Positions 1-5,910 of a stretch of 6,850 nucleotides of DNA are shown piece by piece; the first letter of the stretch is position 1, and the number at the start of each line of letters is the position of its first letter. The notes beneath the pieces were generated by a model. It was given only the letters and a program-made list of their open reading frames with translations. It made no database searches and was not told the origin of the DNA. The stretch comes from Deltaproteobacteria bacterium. Lineage in GTDB: Bacteria > Desulfobacterota > SM23-61. The position numbers were made by a program, and so were the translations under genes. The stretch is from NCBI GenBank assembly GCA_029857975.1, contig JAOUFX010000152.1, positions 1 to 6,850 of the forward strand. The letters are read 5' to 3'.

Positions 1-1
1 C

Positions 2-163
2 CCCCCGCCGGTTTCACGGACGAATCCAGACATTCCCCCTTCTTGCGATGAAATCCTTCTCCAAGTTTTGGCCAAAGCACCGCAAAATCGTTTCCAGAGC
101 GGAAAAGATATGGCCGAAGCCTTGAAAAAGATCGTTCAAAAAAACAGAAAGAATCCAGCCTAA
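2..163 (+). CDS. Ser/Thr protein kinase (Hanks type), C-terminal end only
   Basis: The open frame enters from the left edge and stops with TAA at 161-163, leaving 53 residues. They match the last part (subdomain XI) of a eukaryotic-like Ser/Thr kinase: a 'P-P-S-C-D-E-I-L-L' helix, then 'L-A-K-A-P-Q-N-R-F' with the invariant Arg at visible residue 30, then 'S-G-K-D-M-A-E-A-L-K-K-I'. Such kinases transfer phosphate from ATP to Ser/Thr of partner proteins; in T6SS loci the equivalent is PpkA. The catalytic loop, ATP site and N-terminus lie outside the window, so activity cannot be judged. Only about ten residues follow the kinase fold, so there is no C-terminal membrane segment or sensor domain. 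Proximity to T6SS genes suggests a role in post-translational control of secretion; that role is inference, while the kinase fold assignment is fairly firm. Confidence 0.75.
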   Translation, partial: PPPVSRTNPDIPPSCDEILLQVLAKAPQNRFQSGKDMAEALKKIVQKNRKNPA

Positions 164-208
164 CCCTATCGGAAAAAACGAAAAGATCGATGTAGACCAT
201 TTTGGGTC

Positions 209-238
209 TTGACTTTTTAGGCTTAATTCAATTATATT
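209..238 (+). promoter_or_regulatory. Candidate sigma70-type promoter for the 333-2435 gene and downstream operon
   Basis: A -35-like TTGACT (209-214) and a -10-like TATATT (233-238) are 18 bp apart, each matching consensus at five of six positions. They sit in a locally AT-rich stretch. Transcription would start near 245, giving a leader of roughly 88 bases before the GTG at 333. It is the only convincing promoter seen in the 169-bp gap after the kinase gene. The call rests on sequence match alone. Apart from this and the ribosome binding site at 318-323, I see nothing in the gap. Confidence 0.45.
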
Positions 239-332
239 ATTCAAAATTCTGAATCGCCGGAGTATCCAGCAGAAACATTTTTAGAGAATTCCCCAATTTG
301 AGGGGTTTGAAGAGGCCGGGGAGAATTTACAG

Positions 333-2435
333 GTGAAAAACAATATCAATGCTCCCTCCTTATGGACTTATTTGAATCCTAACCAAAATAATTTTACCTT
401 AAAGATTTCCCTTACGACCCAAGATTCCTCGACTCTCGAAAAAACTTCTTTTCCTTTCCTGGTGTTAACCGACTCCGATCCTCTCTCCCGCTTACTGGAA
501 GCAAAATTCATAACCGCTGCCGGAAACGAGGTCAAGAAAGTATTTCTTTTGATACAAAGAGACCAATATCTCCTGGCCCAGGATGACTTTTGGCCTCTGA
601 ATAACAAAGATATTTATTCTTCTTGGCAAAAAGCTTTTTCTTTCCACGCCGCCAAAAAGGAAGATGGTTCCTTCGTCATTCTTCATCCGGTCAACCAAAA
701 GGAAGGACTGCTCCCCTGGCAACCCCTATTTTTTTGTAAAGCCAAGGAGCTTTATTTTCACCCGGTCTGTCCCCAATGCGGCTTTGAATTGAACCAATGC
801 GAAGATGATGCCGTTCTCGCACGTTCCGGACTCCAGGCCCACTCGACCTCCTTAAAACGTTACCTTTTTTGCCCCTCCTGTTTTAGCGGCGGGAAATCTG
901 ATTTTTATGCCTATGCTGTGGATAACTTCGACCCGCCCGCGCTCAAGGACCGTTTCAATTTAATCAAAGAGTTTGGAAAATTGGATAAAAACCGCCAACC
1001 TGCCGACCTTTTTCCTTGCCTGGATTGCCCCGATCACCCGGGTTGCTATGGGCCGAACTTTTTAGCCCTTTCCCGCATCGTCCCTTTTTCCTTTTACCCT
1101 TTTTTCATGTTTATCTTCGAGGCGATGTCCTTGAACGCCAAGGATTTCTTATCCCTTCTTTCCGGTTCCACCTTTGAGGAAATCCAAACCCGGCTTCAAG
1201 CCGGGCGTGACCTTGGAAGGATAGCTTGCTTAAAGTTGCTGCAACAGGACTCGCTGGCCAAGCCGATTCATCTTTTTGACGGCGATGAACGGTATTTTCT
1301 GGAAGTTTTCTATTTGAAACTTTCTTTTTTGAATGAAGTTTTACGGAGTCTCTTTTCAGAAGGGGGCTTTTATGAGCACCCCCAGATGCGATTCTCCGTG
1401 GACCGCATTTGGGTAAAACCGGCCGTTTCTGGAAATTTTCTTCCTTCTTTCTGGAATTTTAAAATCCAGATCATGGATATCCATAGAAACTTCCAGGAAA
1501 ATCGGTCTTTTCCTAAATTACCCCAAACCGATGGTCTATACTTTTTGGGTCAACTTTGGTTTTACACCTTTTTAGTTAATAAAAAACAAAATATCTCCGA
1601 TATTTATTCAGCCCTGAGCAAGGTGGTGGATCGGGTTTTTTCCGGGAGTCTCGTTTCTTTCATAGAAGGGCCTCCTGCCTTCTTTCCCGAAAATATTTTT
1701 TGGAATCCGGAAGGTAAGGCGGTTAGAAAAATGTACCAGCCTCTCTGGGAAAAGGCCTTGAGTTTGGGATGTTTGTTAATGCAATGTAGTTTGAAACAAG
1801 ACTCGCCGTGGTCTCCGGAAGTTTTTTTCCAGCAGCTGGAATCCTTACGGGAAGAAGTGAAGGGAAACCTCTTCCGGGAAGGGCCGGCGCAAGAGGAAAA
1901 AGAAATTTTGCCGGTTCATCAGGCCATTTTGAAAATCTTAGAGAAGGTTCTTAGAAAATGGCAGATGGAAGTCGAGTCCGCCCCGGAAGAATCGATGGAA
2001 ACGATTATCCTCGCGCCTGAGGGTTATAAGAAAAGGGGCCCTTTACCTTCCATCCCAGACGTGCCCATAAAAGAAGAATTTCCGGAGACGGTGATGATTT
2101 CTCCCGGGGGTCTTCCCCAAGAGGCCCCTCCGACTCGTCCCCCAGAAAGGGGAGAGCAAGAAGAGGCTCCCGAGACCGTAATGATTTCTCCTTCCCGGGC
2201 GCAGGGGAAAGAGGAAGCTCCTGAAACGATTATCGTTTCTCCCTTAAAAGCCCCTCAAAGAGTAGGCAGGACTTCAGAAATATCTCCGCCGCAAGATTCA
2301 AAAATCCAAGAAGGAAAAGTTCCCGCCCAGGAGGCTTCAATAGAAGAGGTCCAAGAAGAGGAACTATCCGAAACTGTTATCCTTAGCCCCAAAGAGCTTC
2401 GGGAGAAAAAAGGAAAATATGGGACCAGAAGGTAA
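333..2435 (+). CDS. T6SS-locus protein with Cys-rich (zinc-ribbon-like) region and five Glu-Thr-hydrophobic-Pro tail repeats
   Basis: 700 residues, function not recognised. The GTG start is preceded by GGGGAG (318-323) at 9 bases. Residues about 1-140 look globular, with no signal peptide. Residues 146-238 are cysteine-rich: C146-x2-C149, C156, C180-x2-C183, then C229-x2-C232-x5-C238, which suggests one or two structural metal (zinc) sites. Residues about 244-545 are rich in aromatic and hydrophobic residues and probably form a globular domain; 'F-Y-P-F-F-M-F' near 254-260 is too short and polar-flanked to call a membrane helix. From about 550 the chain becomes acidic, Pro/Glu-rich and presumably disordered. 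This tail carries five E-T-[VI]-[MI]-[ILV]-[SA]-P motifs with Thr at 557, 586, 615, 632 and 681. A kinase end lies upstream and a TagH-like gene overlaps by 17 bp downstream, so a phosphorylation-dependent regulatory or scaffold role in the T6SS is likely but inferred. It is not TagF, and no FHA domain is visible. Confidence 0.85.
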   Translation: MKNNINAPSLWTYLNPNQNNFTLKISLTTQDSSTLEKTSFPFLVLTDSDPLSRLLEAKFITAAGNEVKKVFLLIQRDQYLLAQDDFWPLNNKDIYSSWQKAFSFHAAKKEDGSFVILHPVNQKEGLLPWQPLFFCKAKELYFHPVCPQCGFELNQCEDDAVLARSGLQAHSTSLKRYLFCPSCFSGGKSDFYAYAVDNFDPPALKDRFNLIKEFGKLDKNRQPADLFPCLDCPDHPGCYGPNFLALSRIVPFSFYPFFMFIFEAMSLNAKDFLSLLSGSTFEEIQTRLQAGRDLGRIACLKLLQQDSLAKPIHLFDGDERYFLEVFYLKLSFLNEVLRSLFSEGGFYEHPQMRFSVDRIWVKPAVSGNFLPSFWNFKIQIMDIHRNFQENRSFPKLPQTDGLYFLGQLWFYTFLVNKKQNISDIYSALSKVVDRVFSGSLVSFIEGPPAFFPENIFWNPEGKAVRKMYQPLWEKALSLGCLLMQCSLKQDSPWSPEVFFQQLESLREEVKGNLFREGPAQEEKEILPVHQAILKILEKVLRKWQMEVESAPEESMETIILAPEGYKKRGPLPSIPDVPIKEEFPETVMISPGGLPQEAPPTRPPERGEQEEAPETVMISPSRAQGKEEAPETIIVSPLKAPQRVGRTSEISPPQDSKIQEGKVPAQEASIEEVQEEELSETVILSPKELREKKGKYGTRR
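1998..2390 (+). repeat. Five degenerate coding repeats: candidate phospho-threonine / FHA-binding motifs
   Basis: Inside the 333-2435 gene the heptapeptide E-T-[VI]-[MI]-[ILV]-[SA]-P occurs five times, as ETIILAP, ETVMISP, ETVMISP, ETIIVSP and ETVILSP. The Thr codons start at 2001, 2088, 2175, 2226 and 2373, giving spacings of 29, 29, 17 and 49 residues. Linkers are acidic and Pro-rich and poorly conserved. The DNA copies differ at many third positions (Thr is ACG, ACG, ACC, ACG, ACT; the next residue GTG, GTA, GTT or ATT), so the peptide rather than the DNA seems to be kept. Thr with a large hydrophobic residue at +3 fits the known pThr+3 selectivity of many FHA domains. Phosphorylation is inferred. 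Confidence 0.8.
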
Positions 2436-3186
2436 TTCCCTGGCCGTGGAGAAATTGGCCGCCGAAATCAGGACGGTTTATGAATCCGATCCGCAGCAAG
2501 CGGAATTTAAGATCGAAACCCTCCTGCAAAAGAAATGGAAAGACTTCTCCCCCATAGAGCGGTTGGACCTTCTTAAGAAACTGGGAAAACAATTTGAGGT
2601 TTCCGCCCCAAGCCAGGTCCAACAAGGGTCCGGAGCCGGGGAGCTTCCACGCCTTCTCTCCATGCTTTTAGGAAAAAGAGTCTCCATGCTCGACTTGTCC
2701 TCCGTAGAAAATTTAGAAAATTTGGCCCGTTCCTTGAATACCGTCTTTGACACCCTTAATCAGATCATCGGCGTAATCCACGCCACCCTTTGGGGCAAGC
2801 AAGCGGAGATGGAAACGATCCGCTTGATCCTTGGTTCCAATCTGGAAGGGAGAGGACAGCCTGATTCTCTGCAAAATTATCTTGATCAGATTAAAGATGC
2901 CTTTTTGGTTTCCCATCGGGCTTTTCGTCTCGCCGCCCACACCAAAGTCGGGGAAGTTTTAAAGGAATTGGACCCAGACCGCATTGCCGCCGGGGCGGAG
3001 GGAGGATTGGACTTTGGTCCCCTGCGCAAGGCCAAGCTTTTCGAAATTTATAAAGAGAAGTTTTCGAAGTGTAAAAGCTGGCACGAATCAGACCGCTTTT
3101 TAGAGGACCTGCTAAGAGAATTTGAGAAAGACTGTCAAAAATTATATGTCGGGGTCCAGAGGGGGAAACATGAAAAGAGTGCTTGA
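2419..3186 (+). CDS. TagH/Fha C-terminal-domain protein lacking an FHA domain
   Basis: 255 residues starting at ATG 2419, 17 bp inside the end of the preceding gene, with AAGGA at 2410-2414 as a close ribosome site. Residues about 1-60 are helical and charged and 62-75 form a Gly/Ser/Gln-rich linker. Residues about 98-243 resemble the C-terminal domain of T6SS FHA proteins (TagH/Fha1): a helix with 'H-A-T-L-W-G-K' (121-127), 'Y-L-D-Q-I-K-D-A-F' followed by 'S-H-R-A-F' (154-169), 'V-L-K-E-L-D-P-D-R-I' (180-189), and a closing 'A-K-L-F-E-I-Y-K-E-K-F' (205-215) with 'L-L-R-E-F-E-K' (231-237). TagH proteins normally carry an N-terminal FHA domain of about 100 residues that reads phosphothreonine; none is present. 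Position directly before tssJ equals that of fha1 in P. aeruginosa H1-T6SS. Probable cytoplasmic regulator or assembly factor. The match is from remembered family pattern, not an alignment. Confidence 0.65.
   Translation: MGPEGNSLAVEKLAAEIRTVYESDPQQAEFKIETLLQKKWKDFSPIERLDLLKKLGKQFEVSAPSQVQQGSGAGELPRLLSMLLGKRVSMLDLSSVENLENLARSLNTVFDTLNQIIGVIHATLWGKQAEMETIRLILGSNLEGRGQPDSLQNYLDQIKDAFLVSHRAFRLAAHTKVGEVLKELDPDRIAAGAEGGLDFGPLRKAKLFEIYKEKFSKCKSWHESDRFLEDLLREFEKDCQKLYVGVQRGKHEKSA
3159..3166 (+). promoter_or_regulatory. Ribosome binding site deciding the tssJ start
   Basis: The purine run GAGGGGGA ends three bases before ATG 3170, with its GAGG core about seven bases upstream. It selects this ATG over in-frame TTG 3122 and ATG 3146, which would put a charged, glycine-rich stretch in front of the signal peptide. 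The site lies inside the end of the preceding gene. Confidence 0.65.
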
Positions 3187-3712
3187 AAAGTTTTTCCTAT
3201 TATGCCTTTTATCGCTGATGGTGGCCTGCGCTTCCAAACCGGCGGTTTTGCCTACTCCGCAATGGAGCTATGAAAAAGATGCCATTCGACTGCTGATGAA
3301 GAGCGATCCGAAGTTAAATCTTTTCGAAGACAGCCCCCATGCCCTTTTGCTCTGTGTTTATCAGCTGGCGGATCCGAATGCCTTTAACCAATTGAAGGAA
3401 GAGAAAGAAGGAATGGCCAAGCTTTTGGAATGCGGCCGTTTCGATGCCAGCGTGGCCAGCTCGAAAAGACTGGTGATTCAACCCGGGAAAGATTCGACTC
3501 TGTTGCTAGATCGGGCGGAGAACGCCAAATACGTTGGGATTGCCGCCGGCTATTACATCCTCCAAAAAGATCGCGTTGTCCGTCTGCAGCAAATTCCCGT
3601 CCAGGTAGACGTTAAAGGATGGATCAGCAAAACGAGGACGACCAAACCGGGAATGTTCGATATGGAGCTTTATCTTGGCCCGCAAGAAATTTTAGGCCTC
3701 AAGGGAAAATAA
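3170..3712 (+). CDS. tssJ: T6SS outer-membrane lipoprotein TssJ
   Basis: 180 residues. TssJ is the outer-membrane lipoprotein that, with TssM and TssL, builds the T6SS trans-envelope complex; it faces the periplasm and binds the TssM C-terminal region. Residues 1-20 form a lipoprotein signal: K2, R3, K7, a Leu/Phe-rich core (8-17) and the lipobox M-V-A-C with lipidated Cys at 20. Met at -3 is less usual than Leu but tolerated. Ala at +2 is compatible with outer-membrane sorting. The mature part shows family features: 'A-L-L-L-C-V-Y-Q-L' (58-66), 'L-V-I-Q-P-G-K' (101-107), the 'A-K-Y-V-G-I-A-A-G-Y-Y' strand (119-129) and a final 'M-E-L-Y-L-G-P' (165-171). The length is normal for the family. 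It overlaps the TagH-like gene by 17 bp and ends 5 bp before tssK, consistent with translational coupling in one operon. Confidence 0.9.
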   Translation: MKRVLEKFFLLCLLSLMVACASKPAVLPTPQWSYEKDAIRLLMKSDPKLNLFEDSPHALLLCVYQLADPNAFNQLKEEKEGMAKLLECGRFDASVASSKRLVIQPGKDSTLLLDRAENAKYVGIAAGYYILQKDRVVRLQQIPVQVDVKGWISKTRTTKPGMFDMELYLGPQEILGLKGK

Positions 3713-3717
3713 AAATA

Positions 3718-5112
3718 ATGGATATCCAAAGACCTCTTTTTTGGCATCAAGGCCTGTTTTTACAGCCGCAACACTTTCAGTTGCTCGATCTGTCGTTTCA
3801 ATCCCTTCTGGCCCCTTTTTATGATTTCCTCCAACCCCATTTTTGGGGGGTGGGGGCATCGGAAATCCAGAAGGGGGGGCTGGCCAATCGGACCTTCAAT
3901 CCGCTACGGGGTGAGTTTTTATTTACCGATGGAACTTATGCGGTCTTACCCGGCAACGCCCTCATTGAAGCTCGCGCTTTCAACGAAGCCTGGGTGGAAG
4001 GAGGGAAGCCTTTTGCCGTTTATATCGGCCTTAAAAAATTTACGTATACCGGAGAAAACGTAACCCTCCTTCCCCGCTTGGAAAACATTTCCGAGGTCCC
4101 TACCCGTTTCGTTACGATTGCCGATCCGGACGAAGTGAAAGATTTACATGCGGGGGGACCCGAGGGCAAGGTGAAAAGGCTTTATTACGCTCTTAAGGTA
4201 TTCTGGGAAACCGAATCGGCGCAACTGGGTGATTATGTATTGCTTCCCTTTGCTCAACTGGAGAGAGCAGGTGCAGAAATAAGATTATCCGAGCATTTCA
4301 TTCCCCCCTCCCTGATGATGGCGAGTGCCGAGCCCTTACAAAAGCTTTTCAAAGAAATCAGGGATCAGGTGGCCGGCCGCTGCCACCAATTGGAAGAATA
4401 TAAAAGCCAGCGGGGGATTCAGACGGCCGAGTTTGGAACCCGAGACATGGTTTATCTCCTGGCTTTGAGGTCCCTCAACCGGTACGTCCCCCTTCTTTTT
4501 CATTTTGCCGAGGCCCAGCAGGTCCACCCGTGGTGGGTCTATGGTACTCTGCGGCAGGTTATCGGAGAACTTTCCTCTTTTTCGGAAAGGGTCAACGTCC
4601 TGGGAGAATTAAAAACCGGGAATCGGATTCTGCCGCCTTATGATCACCGCAATCTATGGGAATGTTTCTCCGCCGCTCAAACCTTGCTCTCTCAACTTTT
4701 GGATGAGATTACTGCCGGGCCGGAATATGTCATTCGCCTCATTTACGACGGCACCTACTTCGCAGCCGAATTAAATCCGTCCCTTTTCGAAGGGCGGAAC
4801 CGGTTCTATTTGGTCCTGAAAACCGAAGAAGATCCAAAAGAGTTGCTCGACTCCCTGACCACATCGGCCAAGTTAAGCTCAAAGGAATCCTTACCCCTGC
4901 TGATCGCCCGGGCTCTTCCGGGGGTAGGATTGGAGCATCTGCCGGCTCCGCCCCAAGAATTACCACGGAGAGCTTCCTGTCTTTATTTTCAGGTGGATCA
5001 TCATAGCGACCAGTGGTCTTCTTCCGTGAAAAAAGGCAATAACGTTGCCCTCTATTGGGACCGCGCTCCGGAAGATTTGGAAGCGGAGTTGATGGTGGTG
5101 GGAAGAACTTAA
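3718..5112 (+). CDS. tssK: T6SS baseplate protein TssK
   Basis: 464 residues, close to the usual 440-460. TssK is a trimeric baseplate subunit that links the TssFGE wedge to the TssL/TssM membrane complex in the cytoplasm. The start is ATG 3718, with AAGGGA at 3701-3706 and the family N-terminal signature directly after it: 'F-W-H-Q-G-L-F-L-Q-P-Q-H-F-Q' at residues 8-21 (compare W-x-E-G-M-F-L-x-P-Q-H-F-Q). An upstream in-frame start at 3619 would lie wholly within tssJ and add 33 unconserved residues, so it was rejected. The middle has the expected 'E-H-F-I-P-P' strand after the N-terminal shell domain, then a long helical region and a C-terminal receptor-binding domain beginning near 'P-E-Y-V-I-R-L'. 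Two G homopolymers (3845-3850, 3873-3879) lie in the early coding part but the frame stays open. It lies 5 bp after tssJ. Confidence 0.95.
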   Translation: MDIQRPLFWHQGLFLQPQHFQLLDLSFQSLLAPFYDFLQPHFWGVGASEIQKGGLANRTFNPLRGEFLFTDGTYAVLPGNALIEARAFNEAWVEGGKPFAVYIGLKKFTYTGENVTLLPRLENISEVPTRFVTIADPDEVKDLHAGGPEGKVKRLYYALKVFWETESAQLGDYVLLPFAQLERAGAEIRLSEHFIPPSLMMASAEPLQKLFKEIRDQVAGRCHQLEEYKSQRGIQTAEFGTRDMVYLLALRSLNRYVPLLFHFAEAQQVHPWWVYGTLRQVIGELSSFSERVNVLGELKTGNRILPPYDHRNLWECFSAAQTLLSQLLDEITAGPEYVIRLIYDGTYFAAELNPSLFEGRNRFYLVLKTEEDPKELLDSLTTSAKLSSKESLPLLIARALPGVGLEHLPAPPQELPRRASCLYFQVDHHSDQWSSSVKKGNNVALYWDRAPEDLEAELMVVGRT

Positions 5113-5126
5113 TCACGAACCAATAC

Positions 5127-5217
5127 AATGCAAAATGTAAAATAAAAATTATAAAATTTTAAATTGGGATCCAAATAACATTTTACATTTTCAATTTTTC
5201 ATTTGGCAATTTTCATT
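5127..5217. repeat. AT-rich intergenic repeat with inverted and direct copies between tssK and tssL
   Basis: The 120-bp gap 5113-5232 is strikingly AT-rich compared with the genes around it. It holds a perfect 12-bp inverted repeat, AAAATGTAAAAT (5132-5143) against ATTTTACATTTT (5180-5191), a 10-bp palindrome TAAAATTTTA (5152-5161) near its centre, and near-direct copies CAATTTTTCATT (5192-5203) and CAATTTTCATT (5207-5217). No open frame and no clear -35/-10 pair was found. It looks like a non-coding dispersed repeat or MITE-like remnant. Without the rest of the genome its copy number is unknown. Confidence 0.6.
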
Positions 5218-5221
5218 AGCC

Positions 5222-5226
5222 GGGAG
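5222..5226 (+). promoter_or_regulatory. Ribosome binding site deciding the tssL start
   Basis: GGGAG lies six bases before ATG 5233. The longer in-frame TTG start at 5203 falls inside the AT-rich repeat, has no ribosome site and adds ten residues unlike the family, so 5233 is preferred. Confidence 0.65.
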
Positions 5227-5232
5227 TTTTTT

Positions 5233-5910
5233 ATGCATCTGACAGATTGTTTTATGCCGGTTATTGCTTATGGGGTCTATTTCCTGAAAACGGTGACCGG
5301 GAAGCAACCCCCGTATGATCAGGTGAAGGCGGATATTTTGCGTCTCCTCGGGCAGAGCGAGGATGGCTTAAAAAAAGGCCTTTTCTCCCAAGAAGATTAT
5401 GACGGGGCCCGCTTTGCCATTTGCTCCTGGATTGACGAGGCGATGCTCAGTTCCTCCTGGAATCAAAAACAGCAGTGGCAGAGGGAGCAACTCCAGCGTC
5501 TCTATTACCAAACCACGGAAGCCGGAGAGGAGTTCTTCGAGCGGTTAAACCAGCTCGGCCCCCATCAAAGAGAAGTCCGGGAAGTCTATTATCTCTGCCT
5601 GGCTCTCGGTTTTATGGGGCGCTTTTGTCAGGCCGGAGATGAGGCTCTTTTAGAACACCTCAAGACTTCCAATTTAAAGCTCCTGGTGGGAAGTTCGGTC
5701 GGACTTCCTTCCCTGGAAAGGACAGAACTTTTTCCGGAAGCTTACCCCGCTGAAACAGCCGGGATCAGCCCCCCCCAGCAGAGGTTTTCCTTGTCCGTTT
5801 TGACGGTGGCCTCTTTAGCCGGACCCGTAATCCTTTTTGGGGCGCTCTTTATGATTTACCGATTTGTTTTAAAAGGCGTGGGAGAAAACTTTTTATCCAT
5901 GGTGCCCTAA
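5233..5910 (+). CDS. tssL: T6SS inner-membrane protein TssL (DotU type, short form)
   Basis: 225 residues. TssL is a C-tail-anchored inner-membrane protein whose cytoplasmic helical domain binds TssM and receives the baseplate through TssK. Residues 1-160 show the DotU pattern: the N-terminal 'F-M-P-V-I-A-Y' helix, 'F-A-I-C-S-W-I-D-E-A' (61-70), 'S-S-S-W' (73-76), 'L-Q-R-L-Y-Y' (87-92), 'G-E-E-F-F-E-R-L' (98-105) and 'Y-Y-L-C-L-A-L-G-F-M-G-R-F' (119-131). A Pro-rich linker (about 166-183) leads to one membrane helix (about 187-211), leaving a short periplasmic tail. There is no OmpA-like peptidoglycan-binding extension, so cell-wall anchoring would need a separate protein such as TagL or TagP, which is not in the window. 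A run of eight C (5769-5776) in the linker is a potential slippage point. The stop codon abuts the tssM start with no gap. Confidence 0.92.
   Translation: MHLTDCFMPVIAYGVYFLKTVTGKQPPYDQVKADILRLLGQSEDGLKKGLFSQEDYDGARFAICSWIDEAMLSSSWNQKQQWQREQLQRLYYQTTEAGEEFFERLNQLGPHQREVREVYYLCLALGFMGRFCQAGDEALLEHLKTSNLKLLVGSSVGLPSLERTELFPEAYPAETAGISPPQQRFSLSVLTVASLAGPVILFGALFMIYRFVLKGVGENFLSMVP

Noticed and set aside
194..219. Hairpin AGACC-ATTTTG-GGTCT followed by TTTTT, as terminator of the kinase gene
   Set aside because: The stem is only 5 bp, the T-run is separated by GAC, and the element overlaps the better-supported -35 box.
292..306. CCCC-AATTTGA-GGGG hairpin in the leader of the 333 gene, as a regulatory RNA structure
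   Set aside because: A four-pair stem with no further pairing or known motif around it; not distinguishable from chance.
333..2435. Assignment of the 700-residue protein as TagF or as a full FHA protein
   Set aside because: It is too long, lacks the TagF pattern, and has no visible FHA signature (G-R, S-x-x-H, N-G-T).
3619..3717. Longer tssK start at 3619
   Set aside because: The extra 33 codons lie entirely in tssJ in another frame and the TssK N-terminal signature starts right after ATG 3718.
4739..5128. 129-codon open frame on the minus strand inside tssK
   Set aside because: Antisense shadow of a well-supported tssK gene, with low-complexity composition and no recognisable protein pattern.
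5150..5210. Promoter in the tssK-tssL gap (TATAAA at 5150, TTTACA at 5182)
   Set aside because: Neither hexamer has a partner at 16-18 bp; single matches are expected in such AT-rich sequence.
5370..5384. A7 run followed by GGCCTTTT in tssL, as programmed frameshift site or terminator
   Set aside because: The -1 frame offers no meaningful extension, and the AAAAGGCCTTTT palindrome has no loop to form a terminator hairpin.
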